DNA from: Kocuria carniphila
GTDB taxonomy: Bacteria > Actinomycetota > Actinomycetes > Actinomycetales > Micrococcaceae
Reading direction: 5' to 3'
DNA length: 64,000 bases
Assembly: GCF_004136555.1 (NCBI RefSeq)
Contig: NZ_NOIT01000012.1
Coordinates: forward strand, 62,001-126,000
In this document: positions 17,456 through 26,407 of the stretch, in pieces
How the letters are laid out: each line of letters begins with the position of its first letter
Position numbering within the stretch: the first letter of the stretch is position 1
Notes under the pieces: generated by a model
What the model saw: the letters and a program-made list of their open reading frames with translations, nothing else
What the model was told of the DNA's origin: nothing
Databases searched by the model: none
Translations under genes and position numbers: made by a program

Positions 17456-17850
17456 CTACTGGACCTGTCACGTCGCGGTTGGGGTTGACCATCGTGTCCC
17501 TCGGGTACGGGACGTTCGTTCCGGTTCCTGTCTCTGCGTGGCCCCGTGGGGCGGGGCGGGACTGTTCTCTGGGCCCGGACAACCGCGGCCCCGGGCGGTG
17601 CGCGCTGTCGTGGGGCCTCCGGGCAGTGGCGGATTGACGCCCGGAACCGCGTCCTGACGGGGGTCAGGAGCAAGAGCGCGAGCAGGCATCGGGGGGCACC
17701 CCTTTAGTGGGGACGCGCGTCGCATACCCCCGTGTGTGTGCTTTCGCACATGATGAAGGGTGGGGGTGAGACGCCGTCCCACACCGGCCATTCAGGGGTT
17801 GACTGCCCGCAGTGGTCGCCGGCCGGCGTGCGAGGAGGGGGAGAACAGGA
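17456..17850. other. Non-coding stretch before the ABC transporter genes
   Basis: No gene is supported here. Several frames are open only because of high GC. The right part holds a TTGACT at 17797-17802 that could be a -35, but no clear -10 follows. The ribosome site GGAGGGGGAGAACAGGA is at the end, before the ATG at 17851. Confidence 0.4.
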
Positions 17851-18624
17851 ATGACGATGCCCGCGGTGCTTCAGGTGCAAGACCTGGTGAAGTCCTACGG
17901 TCAGGGTGATGCGGGGTTCACCGCCCTGGGCGGGGTGAGTCTGGCGATCGAGGCGGGGGAGTCGGTGGCGATCGTGGGGAAGTCCGGGTCGGGCAAATCC
18001 ACCCTGATGCACCTGCTGGCCCTGCTGGACGCCCCGACCTCCGGTGCCGTGGCCCTGCACGGGTCGCCCACCGCATCGATGAGTGCCCGGGAGCTGAACC
18101 GGGTCCGCAACGCCTCCTTCGGGTTCGTGTTCCAGCAGTTCTACCTCACCGCGAACCAGACGGTGCTGGAGAACGTGGTGCTGCCGCTGAAGATCGCCGG
18201 AGTGGGCGCGGCCGAACGCAAACGCCGGGGCCTGGCGGTCCTGGAGCGCCTGGAGCTGGCGGAGAAGGCCCACAGCAGGGCGGTGGATCTGTCCGGGGGG
18301 CAGAAGCAGCGGGTGGCGATTGCCCGGGCGGTGGTCAACGATCCGGCGGTGATCTTCGCCGATGAGCCCACGGGGAATCTGGATTCGGCCACCGGGTCGG
18401 TGGTCCAGGACATCCTCTTCGAGCTCAACCGCCAACGGGGCATCACCTTGGTGGTGGTCACCCACGACGCGGACCTGGCGGGCCGCTGCGACCGCCGGGT
18501 GCAGCTGCGCGACGGGCGGATCGTGGAGACACCGGCCCGTACCGTCCCCGGGCCGGGCCTCGGCGGGGTAGAGGCCGCCCCTCAGGGCGGGGCCGCCCTC
18601 GGGGTCACCGGCGGTGTCCGGTGA
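17851..18624 (+). CDS. MacB/LolD-type ABC transporter ATP-binding protein
   Basis: A 257-residue ABC ATPase with Walker A GKSGSGKST, Q-loop FQQFYL, signature LSGGQKQR, Walker B VIFADEPTGNLDS and switch THD. The sequence belongs to the MacB/LolD/FtsE-like group that works with FtsX-type permeases to move lipids, peptides or antibiotics using mechanical transmission. The ATG at 17851 follows a strong ribosome site. A Gly/Pro-rich C-terminal tail of about 35 residues is extra. It overlaps the permease gene by 4 bases, so the pair is one transporter. Confidence 0.93.
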   Translation: MTMPAVLQVQDLVKSYGQGDAGFTALGGVSLAIEAGESVAIVGKSGSGKSTLMHLLALLDAPTSGAVALHGSPTASMSARELNRVRNASFGFVFQQFYLTANQTVLENVVLPLKIAGVGAAERKRRGLAVLERLELAEKAHSRAVDLSGGQKQRVAIARAVVNDPAVIFADEPTGNLDSATGSVVQDILFELNRQRGITLVVVTHDADLAGRCDRRVQLRDGRIVETPARTVPGPGLGGVEAAPQGGAALGVTGGVR

Positions 18625-19898
18625 GGGGGCGGGACCTGGTCGGCTCCGCGGTGACCAGCACGCTGCGGGGCCGGATCCGCACGGTGCTGACCGTGGTGGC
18701 CGTGTTCATCGGCGCCTGTGCCCTGACCCTGACCTCGGGGATGGGCACCGGGGTCAACCGCTACATCGACGTCACCGTCGCCACCTTCGGTGACGCCAGC
18801 GCACTGTACGTGCAGAAGTCCCAGCCGCTGATCGAGCTGTCTGCCGGGTCGGGGCCGCAAAAATACGATCCGGACTCCACCCAGATCGCCACCGGGTTCG
18901 GGGTGTCCTTCGTGGGCCTGTCGGACCAGGACGTCGCCACCATCGAGGGGATCGACGGGGTGGGGGAGGTGGCACCGGTCTACAACGTGGTCCCCACCTA
19001 TCTGCAAGCCGGGCAGGAGAGGTTCCAGCTGACCCTGGGCATCCCGGTCGACTCCGAAGGAGTGCAGATGGCCTCCGGGTCGGTCGCGGCCGAGGGTGCG
19101 GACGAACTGGCGATCCCCGACACCTGGGTCACCGACCTCGGCTTCGGCTCACCCCAGGAGGCCGTCGGGGCCACCGTGCAGATCGTGATGACCAACAAAG
19201 CCGGGCAACAGCAGGAATTCGACGCCCGCGTCTCCGGGGTGACCCAGGCCAGCCTGGCCGGGGTGTCCAGGAACCCCATCCCCTCGACCTCCTTCAACGA
19301 ACGCCTCTACGCCTACCAGGTCAGCGGCAGCCCCGAGGAGATCCCGGCCAGTTACATCATGGCCCGGGCCATCATGGACGACGCGGGCCGGGCCGGACCG
19401 ATCCAGGCCCAACTGGAGGAGGCCGGGATGATCGGGCTGACCGTCGAGGACCAGCTGGGCATGTTCCGCACCGTCATCAACGCCATCATCTGGATCCTCA
19501 ACGCGTGCGCGATCATCGCCCTGATCGCTGCCGGACTGGGCATCGTCAACACGCTGCTGATGTCCGTCCAGGAACGCACCCGCGAGATCGGGCTGATGAA
19601 AGCCATGGGCATGAGCGGACCCAAGGTCTTCGGCCTGTTCTCCCTGGAAGCCGTATTCATCGGGCTGCTGGGGGCGGTGCTCGGGGCGGCCACCGGGGTA
19701 GCCGCCGGCACCTACCTGACCCAGGTGCTGGCCGAGGGCTTCCTGGCCGGGCTGCCCGGGCTGTCCCTGTTCACCTTCCAGGCCCCGAGAATCGCCCTGA
19801 TCGTGGCGGCCGTCCTGACCATCGCCTTCGCCGCCGGCACGATCCCGGCCGTGCGCGCCGCCCGGAAAGACCCCATCACTGCCCTGCGCCACGAATGA
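18621..19898 (+). CDS. FtsX/MacB-like ABC transporter permease
   Basis: A 425-residue permease: one N-terminal transmembrane helix (VLTVVAVFIGACALTL), a large extracytoplasmic domain (about residues 45-270) and a C-terminal FtsX domain with three helices (IWILNACAIIALIAAGLGIVNT; LEAVFIGLLGAVLGAATGVAAG; IALIVAAVLTIAFAAGTIPA). The motif QERTREIGLMKAMGMS is typical of MacB-type permeases. GTG start coupled to the ATPase. The substrate cannot be inferred; the unknown membrane proteins that follow may be accessory. Confidence 0.92.
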   Translation: MRGRDLVGSAVTSTLRGRIRTVLTVVAVFIGACALTLTSGMGTGVNRYIDVTVATFGDASALYVQKSQPLIELSAGSGPQKYDPDSTQIATGFGVSFVGLSDQDVATIEGIDGVGEVAPVYNVVPTYLQAGQERFQLTLGIPVDSEGVQMASGSVAAEGADELAIPDTWVTDLGFGSPQEAVGATVQIVMTNKAGQQQEFDARVSGVTQASLAGVSRNPIPSTSFNERLYAYQVSGSPEEIPASYIMARAIMDDAGRAGPIQAQLEEAGMIGLTVEDQLGMFRTVINAIIWILNACAIIALIAAGLGIVNTLLMSVQERTREIGLMKAMGMSGPKVFGLFSLEAVFIGLLGAVLGAATGVAAGTYLTQVLAEGFLAGLPGLSLFTFQAPRIALIVAAVLTIAFAAGTIPAVRAARKDPITALRHE

Positions 19899-19947
19899 CC
19901 ACACCCACCGGCGGCACTGCTACCGGCACAGCGAAGGACCACCGGCC

Positions 19948-20562
19948 ATGAGCACCCCACCAGACAACCCGGACAACCCCGGCCACCCTGACGAGCCCGC
20001 CCGCAGCGGACCGCCCCGCTACACCCCGCCCGGAGGGCACGACCGTGCGCGGGACGGTCACGGGCAGCAGCACGACCCTGCGCCGGCGCCACCACAGCTC
20101 AAACGGCTGCTGGGTTTGACCGTGGCCTCGGGCGCCCTGTATGCGGCCCTCGGCGTCGTCGTCACGGTCATCTACGCCACCATGGACTTCGCCGCGATGT
20201 ACCAGCGGATGGGGGTGCCGGCCGAGGACGCCGGGCAGATCGGCACCATGGTCGAGCAGATGCGCGGGATCTCGATCGCCTCCGGGGTGATCGGACTGGT
20301 GGTGCTGGTGGGCCTCTACGTCATGGAGTACGTGTTCCTGTCCAAGGGCGCGAACTGGGCGCGGATCCTCGGGATTGTGCTGGCGATTCTGAGCGCGGTG
20401 GGCTTCCTGGGCAACCTCTTCGGGTTCTGGCTCTACGGGCAGTGGGCGATCGTGCTGATCGGCCTCGGGATCGCCTTCATCGCGGTCAACATCGCCTGGC
20501 TGGTGACCGCGTTCCGAGCCCCGCTGCGCGACTGGTTCACCGCCCAGCACTACACCCGGTGA
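19948..20562 (+). CDS. Membrane protein with Pro-rich cytoplasmic head, unknown function
   Basis: 204 residues. The first 50 are rich in Pro, Asp, Gly and His. Four hydrophobic helices follow: LLGLTVASGALYAALGVVVTVIY, IASGVIGLVVLVGLYVMEYVFL, RILGIVLAILSAVGFLGNLFGF and AIVLIGLGIAFIAVNIAWLV. The layout is common in actinobacterial envelope proteins of unknown role. It starts 49 bp after the ABC permease on the same strand and may belong to that operon. Confidence 0.6.
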   Translation: MSTPPDNPDNPGHPDEPARSGPPRYTPPGGHDRARDGHGQQHDPAPAPPQLKRLLGLTVASGALYAALGVVVTVIYATMDFAAMYQRMGVPAEDAGQIGTMVEQMRGISIASGVIGLVVLVGLYVMEYVFLSKGANWARILGIVLAILSAVGFLGNLFGFWLYGQWAIVLIGLGIAFIAVNIAWLVTAFRAPLRDWFTAQHYTR

Positions 20563-20670
20563 TACCTCGTCACCCATCGGCGGTCCTCGCGACACCGACA
20601 GGAACGAAGCAGCCCTTGTGACACCGCCGCGACCCGCCTCCACGCATCACGACGACGAAAGGGACCGACC

Positions 20671-21345
20671 ATGGCAGTCGAAACACGACCCACCACCGGC
20701 ACGCCCGGCCCGTGGTTCCGCACCCTGTGCGGGGCCATCACCCTCGGCCTGAGCCTGGTGTGCGTGCTCTCGTCCCTGCCGTACCTGACCACGACCTCCG
20801 GCAGCGAGCAGTGGACCATCTGGGGGTTCTTCCTCTGGGGAGCCGGGCTTGCCGTCGGCGGGGCGTGGCTGATCCGCGGCCGGTCCAAGGGCCAGGACCT
20901 CGTCCTCGTCCGGGACCGGAAACGCTTGGTGACCGTCGCCGCCATGACGGTGCTGGTCGTGGGCCTGGCGGTCTTCTTCGCGACCCTGCCCGCCGGGGAG
21001 GACAGCACCTTTGATGCGTCCCTGGGATACCGGACGATGTTCGCCAATCTCTTCGCATCCTTGCCGTTGCTGCTCTTCGACCGTCAGGAGCACCCGGAGC
21101 GCACCGCGCCGTTGCCGCAGGACGGTCCCGGCCGGGGCAAGGTGAAACGGCGGATCCTGCTGGTCATTGCCGGGGTGGTGGCCTGGCCGGCCGGGCTGGC
21201 GCTGGGGGAGCTGGTGCACCCGTGGTTCGAGGAGATCCTGCCCCGCCTGGGTACCGGACTGCTGGCCGCGGCCGCCGTGCTGGGCTACCGGTTGCGGAAG
21301 TCCCGGGCACAGGGAACCGACCCCGTCGCGTCCCCGGGCCGGTAG
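20671..21345 (+). CDS. Multi-pass membrane protein, unknown function
   Basis: 224 residues with about six hydrophobic segments: ITLGLSLVCVLSSLPYL, IWGFFLWGAGLAVGGAWLI, VAAMTVLVVGLAVFFATL, MFANLFASLPLLLF, ILLVIAGVVAWPAGLALGEL and GTGLLAAAAVLGY. The ATG at 20671 follows ACGAAAGGGACC. No domain is recognised. It lies in line with the ABC transporter genes, 108 bp after the previous membrane gene. Confidence 0.6.
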   Translation: MAVETRPTTGTPGPWFRTLCGAITLGLSLVCVLSSLPYLTTTSGSEQWTIWGFFLWGAGLAVGGAWLIRGRSKGQDLVLVRDRKRLVTVAAMTVLVVGLAVFFATLPAGEDSTFDASLGYRTMFANLFASLPLLLFDRQEHPERTAPLPQDGPGRGKVKRRILLVIAGVVAWPAGLALGELVHPWFEEILPRLGTGLLAAAAVLGYRLRKSRAQGTDPVASPGR

Positions 21346-21400
21346 GACGTGAGCCCGGCCATGGCTACGGTGAGCCCACGACCCTGGGAGAGGGCAGTCG

Positions 21401-21904
21401 ATGTTCGTGGCACCGGGAACCGGTGAGGGTCCCGCCCCGAAGAAGGACCGGAAGTGGCTGTGGGGGCTGGGCGCGTGGCTGTTCTGGTTCATCGTCGCCG
21501 ACGAGCTGGTCGAGGCCGCGCTGGCCTGGTTGGTGGCCACCGGCGGGTACGGGTTCTCCAACGCGATCATCGGGCTGCTCACCCTGGGCGGGTGCTTCAT
21601 CGGCGTGCAACGGCTGCACGTCAAACACCGGCGCCTGGAGACCGAGGGTGACCCGGACCCGCTGCCGGCACCTTACGACTACCAGACCCAGGCCCAGGGA
21701 GGGGTCTTCATGGGCTGGGCGTTCGGGATCATCACCTGGGTCGCCACGCTGGCGTGGTTGGTCTTCGTCGGGGTGGGTTCGGCGATGACGTTCGGGCCAA
21801 TCCTCGGGACGACGATCCTGTGGGTCGGGCGGATGGAGATGGCCCACGCCCGCGTCATGGACGCCCGCCGCGGTCAGCCGCCGGCACCTGTCGACCACGA
21901 CTGA
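21401..21904 (+). CDS. Membrane protein, unknown function
   Basis: 167 residues with about five hydrophobic helices, including GLGAWLFWFIVADELVEAALAW in two parts, AIIGLLTLGGCFIGVQRL, GWAFGIITWVATLAWLVFVGV and GPILGTTILWVG. The ATG at 21401 follows GGGAGAGGG. It is co-directional with the ABC transporter and two other unknown membrane genes. No family is recognised. Confidence 0.6.
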   Translation: MFVAPGTGEGPAPKKDRKWLWGLGAWLFWFIVADELVEAALAWLVATGGYGFSNAIIGLLTLGGCFIGVQRLHVKHRRLETEGDPDPLPAPYDYQTQAQGGVFMGWAFGIITWVATLAWLVFVGVGSAMTFGPILGTTILWVGRMEMAHARVMDARRGQPPAPVDHD

Positions 21905-21961
21905 GCGAGGAAGGCCGAGGGTGCCCCAGACACCCGAACCACCTGGAGGCCCCGAGCCCCG

Positions 21962-21989
21962 GCTTTACATATGGTCCGGTTAGCGGCGG
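21962..21989 (+). repeat. 28-bp direct repeat, copy 1
   Basis: The sequence begins GCTTTACATATGG, continues CCGGTTAG and ends GGCGG. The same 28 bp recur at 26325-26352 with two differences, in the same orientation. The copies are 4.4 kb apart and bracket a set of unrecognised genes. Nature unknown. Confidence 0.7.
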
Positions 21990-22113
21990 GCCGTGCTGCG
22001 GTGGAGGTTGCGCTTTGCGCAGTCCCCACAAGTAACGATTCCCGCGCGCGAAGAGCCTAAGTAGCGTGGCTAGACGGCAGTATCTCGATACCCCCTTGAC
22101 CCATGGAGAAGCC

Positions 22114-22293
22114 GTGAAGTGGAAATCGCAGACGATGCTCCTGCTCATGGTCGCCGTCGCACTGATCCTGATCGGTTACCTCCTCGATGCTGTGTGGCTG
22201 TGGGCTGTTGCCATCGGATTCTTCGCCGCCGCAGCCAGCTCAGCGCGGGCCACACGACGGGCCAGCGGTCGCTCCCATGGGGACCGTGAGTGA
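22114..22293 (+). CDS. Small two-helix membrane protein
   Basis: 59 residues: a short basic N-terminus, two hydrophobic segments (MLLLMVAVALILIGYLL and VWLWAVAIGFFAAAASSA) and a basic tail. GTG at 22114 is chosen because GGAGAAG precedes it; a GTG at 22066 would add 16 residues without a ribosome site. No family recognised. It lies just inside the first copy of the 28-bp direct repeat. Confidence 0.5.
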   Translation: MKWKSQTMLLLMVAVALILIGYLLDAVWLWAVAIGFFAAAASSARATRRASGRSHGDRE

Positions 22294-22444
22294 CAAAGGG
22301 CATTCCTCGATAGTCGGTGGCTGCTACGTCGTATGGACCAATAGGAAGTGATCGAGGCCGTTCTGGCGGGGCTCGAGCTCGAAGCCGCGGCGGGTCATCA
22401 CAGGACTGAGGCGGCGTGCGGACGCTGAGGCCTAGGCTCAGGCC

Positions 22445-22867
22445 ATGAGCACGCCTGCGCCGGCTTACCGGGGACCGGACACCTCAATCGCTCCGAGAGC
22501 TGGCATGGAGCTCAGTGATTGGCGTTTCGCCAACCGGATCGTGGCGATGCTCGCACTGTTGCTGTGGGGCTTCAATCAGCTCGGACATGGGGTAGCCGTC
22601 CGGGACGGTCCTCAGTACGTCTGCCTCAGTGAGGGGCCGTCGCAGAGCGCGCAGGCACTCGGGGCAACGGATCAGGGGAACATCACCGGAGAGATGTCGT
22701 TCCTTCCCCCGACGTTCTTCTGCGGCTACCCCCATCGAGATGCCGGGCAGCCCCCGGTCGTCGTCGACATGTATCCGCTCGGACAGTGGCTTTTTTGGAT
22801 TTCGCTGTTGATCCTGGCGCTGACTGCGGTGTTTGCCCTCGTTCTTCGGCGCCGGGCGCGATCGTAG
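22445..22867 (+). CDS. Membrane protein with two helices and an extracytoplasmic loop
   Basis: 140 residues: a Pro-rich N-terminus, a first helix (IVAMLALLLWGFNQLGHGV), a loop of about 60 residues with two cysteines (YVCLSEG and FFCGYPH) that could form a disulfide, and a second helix (WLFWISLLILALTAVFALVL) followed by arginines. No known family is recognised. Confidence 0.55.
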   Translation: MSTPAPAYRGPDTSIAPRAGMELSDWRFANRIVAMLALLLWGFNQLGHGVAVRDGPQYVCLSEGPSQSAQALGATDQGNITGEMSFLPPTFFCGYPHRDAGQPPVVVDMYPLGQWLFWISLLILALTAVFALVLRRRARS

Positions 22868-22953
22868 AGCTACGCCCCTGATGCCGCCCACCATTCCACG
22901 CCCAAGGCCGTGCAGTTGGGATTGGTGTCTGGTTTGGTTCTGCCGTGGTGGGC

Positions 22954-23562
22954 TTACGCCGGGTCAGGCACTGGATGGGTCCGAGGCGGCATGGGGCCGG
23001 CGACCTCCAGCACGGCTGTTTCGTAGTCTCCGCCGAAGCTCACCTGGGTGACGTCCTTGAGCCGGACCTTGTCCATGAGCTGCTCCCAATGGCACTGGGG
23101 CGTGACGGGCAGCAGCCACAGGCTCTTCTTTCTCCACTGGACCGGCACGCCGATCAACAGTTTCCCGGGCCGTTTCGCCTCCCGATACACGCACACCACC
23201 CCGGTCGCAGACACAGCGCCGGTGATGATCGTGCGCGGATCCGAAAGCGCGAACCCGGTGGAGGGACGTGCCGGGGGCCAGACATTGTGCTGGTGCAAGA
23301 AGGACAGGAAGGTGGTCTCCAGTACCACCTGCACGAGGTCTGTCAGGCGGAGCACCCGGTAGCCGTCGAGGTAGGCCCCGTCGCGGATATCAGCCAGCAA
23401 CACCCACTCTTCCGAGAGCTCCAGGACCACCCCCTGCAGCACCTCCTCGGGCTCCACCGCCCGCTGGATCCGCACCGGGGTGGCCGTGGCAAGGGACTCG
23501 CGCAGAGTCGCGAGCAACTTCTTCCGGGACTGGCTCTTCTTGGTCACGGCACATTCTGACAC
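22954..23562 (-). CDS. Soluble protein, unknown function
   Basis: 202 residues without membrane segments. The region VEPEEVLQGVVLELSEEW followed by LLADIRDGAYLDGYRVLRL resembles a small beta-barrel often seen in actinobacterial hypothetical proteins of similar size, but no firm family is recognised. It is the only leftward gene in a run of rightward unknown genes. The start is uncertain between GTG at 23562 and a GTG five codons later. Confidence 0.55.
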   Translation of the reverse strand: MSECAVTKKSQSRKKLLATLRESLATATPVRIQRAVEPEEVLQGVVLELSEEWVLLADIRDGAYLDGYRVLRLTDLVQVVLETTFLSFLHQHNVWPPARPSTGFALSDPRTIITGAVSATGVVCVYREAKRPGKLLIGVPVQWRKKSLWLLPVTPQCHWEQLMDKVRLKDVTQVSFGGDYETAVLEVAGPMPPRTHPVPDPA

Positions 23563-23725
23563 CGCCCCTCCGGTGCCCGGTCATGACACGGCACCATCGC
23601 AGAGACCAGCGTTCTCCGGTCCTCCCTACGGGGCGGATCCACGCCTTCCAAATGCCGGCCCCTGCCGTTGCCGTGGGGGTTCGCCAGCGTGCCGTGGGGC
23701 GGGAAGCACCTGCGAGACTCCCCTC

Positions 23726-24142
23726 ATGACCATCGACATCAAAGCCATGCTCTACCGGGTCGTTGCTGAGGTGTTCGACGAGACGTTCGCCGTGACGACC
23801 GTGAGCTCCAGCGATGATGCCTGGCTGCACGGGGTGCAGGTGAGTCGCCGCGCCGATAATGGCCGCGCAGCCATTATCCGGGCCAGTTACGAGTGGATGG
23901 ATGCCTTTGTTCCTGAGCTGGAGGTTCAGGTCACCCTCTTCGACTACGACGACGTGGAGGCGGAGAAAGAAGCCGAGCTGCGACGGCTCTGCCTGGTCAT
24001 GCGCGCCTACCTTCACGGGGAAGGGTGCATCGAACGGCGACGGCGGCTGTTTCGCCGGGGTACGGTGCCGGCCCTGCGAGTCGAGGTGGACGGCCTTGAA
24101 TGGCGCCTCGGTCGGCACTTTTCCTCGGTGCCCTGCCCATAG
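23726..24142 (+). CDS. Small soluble protein, unknown function
   Basis: 138 residues (ATG at 23726), no membrane segment. It has an acidic middle (VQVTLFDYDDVEAEKEAELRR, in parts) and an Arg-rich C-terminal third. Size and composition resemble proteins annotated only as hypothetical; an immunity-type protein is one possibility but nothing proves it. Codon bias in third positions is typical of coding DNA here. Confidence 0.5.
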   Translation: MTIDIKAMLYRVVAEVFDETFAVTTVSSSDDAWLHGVQVSRRADNGRAAIIRASYEWMDAFVPELEVQVTLFDYDDVEAEKEAELRRLCLVMRAYLHGEGCIERRRRLFRRGTVPALRVEVDGLEWRLGRHFSSVPCP

Positions 24143-24298
24143 AGCTGTCTCGTCCGGTCCGTCGTCCACGGCCGGCTTCCGGGCCCGAAAGACAGACCCT
24201 CCTGGAACTGCGATTGGGATGCCCGATTGCGGTGGCCTTGCTGGGTCACGCGTGGCGTGCCGGGCGTTGGTCGGCCAGGCGGTGCATAGGCTGTCCGG

Positions 24299-24643
24299 GT
24301 GGATGAGACATCGTCGACCGGGTCTCAGCGTCGGCTGTTGTCCCAGATTCTGCTCCACAGCGGTCTGTTGGCGCCGGTGCTGAAAGAACAGTTCGATTCC
24401 TTGGTGATCACCGAGGTCCGGGACTGCGGTTGTTTCGACTTCACCGTGGACCCGACCACGCCCCGGCTTCCGGAGAACACCGAGTGTCCGCTGTGGTTCC
24501 ACACTGTCAGCGACACCACCCCGGTTGAGGCCTTGGGCGTGTATCTGTGGCACGAGCAGGGCCACGCCGGCGGGGTGGAGATCACCTGGGCCGACGCCGA
24601 TCACCACCCACCTCTGGCGGAGTTGCGCATCGAGGAAGTGTGA
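24299..24643 (+). CDS. Small acidic protein, unknown function
   Basis: 114 residues, GTG start at 24299. Acidic, without membrane segments, with two Cys in RDCGCFDF and another in ECPLWF. It lies in the block of unknown single genes that follows 22.0 kb. No family recognised. Confidence 0.5.
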   Translation: MDETSSTGSQRRLLSQILLHSGLLAPVLKEQFDSLVITEVRDCGCFDFTVDPTTPRLPENTECPLWFHTVSDTTPVEALGVYLWHEQGHAGGVEITWADADHHPPLAELRIEEV

Positions 24644-24702
24644 GGCCCGCCCAGGGCAGTCGGGTGCCCGTTCTGTCGGCGCCTGCTGGGTAGGGTGCGG
24701 GA

Positions 24703-25206
24703 ATGAGGCTCTCGTATCCGGTGTGGGTCCGGTTCAACGGTTGCGACCGTGCACTGATCTGGCAGACCGACGACAGCACCCAGGTCACTGACGAGGACAC
24801 CGACGCGGTCCTCGTCCTGGACGGGAGAATCGTCACCGCTTCCACCACCGAGGACCTCACCACCGTGGCCGCCCGGCACGGCCTCGAGCTGGAGGACAGC
24901 GATGGGGCCGTGCAGGTTCTCGACGACGTCGAGGAGCTGCTGGAGCTTCCCGCCTCTGAGGCGATCTGCGCGCAGGTGTTGGATGCGTGGAATCTGTTCG
25001 CCGACATCGCCCGCAGCGTCTCGGCCACCCTCGATGACACCGGAGAGGCGTGGCAGCAGTGCTATGACAAGCTGTTCTTCGGCAACAACCTCCCCAGCGT
25101 CACCCCTGCCGGGGAGGAATATCGGCCCTGCTTCACGGTCGAGGAACAACGGCTCATCCGAGATGTCTTCATCCGTGGCCGCGCCATTCTCGCCACTCAC
25201 CTCTGA
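24703..25206 (+). CDS. Acidic soluble protein, unknown function
   Basis: 167 residues, strongly acidic (DDSTQVTDEDTDAV; DSDGAVQVLDDVEELLEL) and without membrane segments. The opening RLSYPVWVRFNGCDRALIW and the overall size are like immunity or SMI1-like accessory proteins, but no diagnostic motif is visible. It stands alone with its own ATG at 24703. Confidence 0.5.
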   Translation: MRLSYPVWVRFNGCDRALIWQTDDSTQVTDEDTDAVLVLDGRIVTASTTEDLTTVAARHGLELEDSDGAVQVLDDVEELLELPASEAICAQVLDAWNLFADIARSVSATLDDTGEAWQQCYDKLFFGNNLPSVTPAGEEYRPCFTVEEQRLIRDVFIRGRAILATHL

Positions 25207-25425
25207 GCCAGGGCGGGCCGCCCCCGGGCGCACCCACACGGTCCCGGATGGGCGCTGCCGGCGGGGGGGGAGAGGCGCGGTCTTCCGCCGCCGGGGTGAT
25301 CCGGGGCAGAATCTGATCACTCGAGGACCTCGTGAGCGCTGTCGCCACAGCGCGGCGGGGTCCTCGGCCGATCCGTATCACGATCCCGGTACCTGGCCGG
25401 GAGGAATCCGAAGGAAGGAGCTGCG

Positions 25426-25653
25426 ATGAACCCCGATGAGTGCCCTGTCTGTGACACCGGTGTCCTTGCCACCTGGCAGGTGGCCGCCACGAACGAGACC
25501 ATCCGCGTGTGCGATGAGTGCGACGGCGTGTGGGAGGCCACCGATGAGCTGCCGGGTCCACCCCTGACGACGATCGAGCAGTTCCTTCTCCTGCGCGGCC
25601 GGCCGCCGCTGTGGAGCGAGCTGCACCGACTCGACGAGGCGCCCGCCTCGTGA
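25426..25653 (+). CDS. Small zinc-ribbon protein
   Basis: 75 residues with two CxxC knuckles: CPVC near residue 6 and CDEC near residue 29, which would bind one zinc. The rest is acidic (DGVWEATDELPGPP). The ATG at 25426 follows AAGGAGCTGCG. Its stop overlaps the GTG of the next gene by 4 bases, so the two are probably functional partners. Role unknown. Confidence 0.65.
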   Translation: MNPDECPVCDTGVLATWQVAATNETIRVCDECDGVWEATDELPGPPLTTIEQFLLLRGRPPLWSELHRLDEAPAS

Positions 25654-26222
25654 GCAAGCCACGGGCGGCCACCACGGGTGACTCGGCGTGGGCGCAGTAC
25701 CAGCGCACTGCGCGGCTGAGCAGCACCACGCTGATCCTCAAGGGCGGACCGATCTTTGACCCCGCCAAGGTGGCCGCCAATCCTCAGGACTACCTGCTGG
25801 ACATTTTCGAGCACGAGGCCGAGGCCGCCGCGCTGTGGCAGTCCCGTCGGCGACGGGACCGGGACTGGAGCGAGGGCGAGATCCGGCTGCGCTACCAGGG
25901 GGCCGAGCTGCTGCCGTTCGGGGCGGTGGATCACGTCTTGGCGCTGTGGTGCTACCTGCTCCATGTGGTCGAGGAGTTCCTGGACACCGGCCGCGGGAAG
26001 ACCTACTACCCGGACCAGCCGCTGCCGGTGGTGCTGGAGACGGTCAAGCACAAGGTGTTCTTCTCCACCGACGAGACCCGGGTGATGGTGGAGCCCGTCC
26101 CCTTCCTCGATTCGTTGCTCGATGAGGCGCAGCGGTTCTTCGCCTGGGCCCAGAGCAACCTCGCTGAGCCGTCGATGGACCGGGAGATCGCGCAGCTACG
26201 GGAACGGCTGGCTCAGCTGTAG
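25650..26222 (+). CDS. Soluble protein partnered with the zinc-ribbon gene, unknown function
   Basis: 190 residues from a GTG at 25650 that overlaps the upstream stop. No membrane segment. It is rich in aromatic and charged residues (YLLDIFEHEAEAAALWQSRR; HVLALWCYLLHVVEEFLDTG) and ends in an amphipathic helix. Translational coupling suggests it acts with the zinc-ribbon protein. No family recognised. Confidence 0.55.
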   Translation: MSKPRAATTGDSAWAQYQRTARLSSTTLILKGGPIFDPAKVAANPQDYLLDIFEHEAEAAALWQSRRRRDRDWSEGEIRLRYQGAELLPFGAVDHVLALWCYLLHVVEEFLDTGRGKTYYPDQPLPVVLETVKHKVFFSTDETRVMVEPVPFLDSLLDEAQRFFAWAQSNLAEPSMDREIAQLRERLAQL

Positions 26223-26324
26223 AGTCCTGGCGCCGAGCAGCAACTCGTCCGCAGCATCCTCTCCAGCGACCGCACCGACCTCTCCACTCACCCCTGATCC
26301 CAACCGTCGAGCTGGCCAGGAATC

Positions 26325-26352
26325 GCTTTACATATGGCCCGGTTAGAGGCGG
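26325..26352 (+). repeat. 28-bp direct repeat, copy 2
   Basis: Same sequence and orientation as 21962-21989 (26 of 28 identical), with GCTTTACATATGG and CCGGTTAG shared. It lies 100 bp past the last gene of the unknown block. The downstream DNA contains a short dyad around GGATCTCCGC. Confidence 0.7.
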
Positions 26353-26407
26353 ATCTCCGCGAGCTCAGCAGCGCCCAGGCTTCGAGCTGCCCGCTTTGTG
26401 GTCGGGG

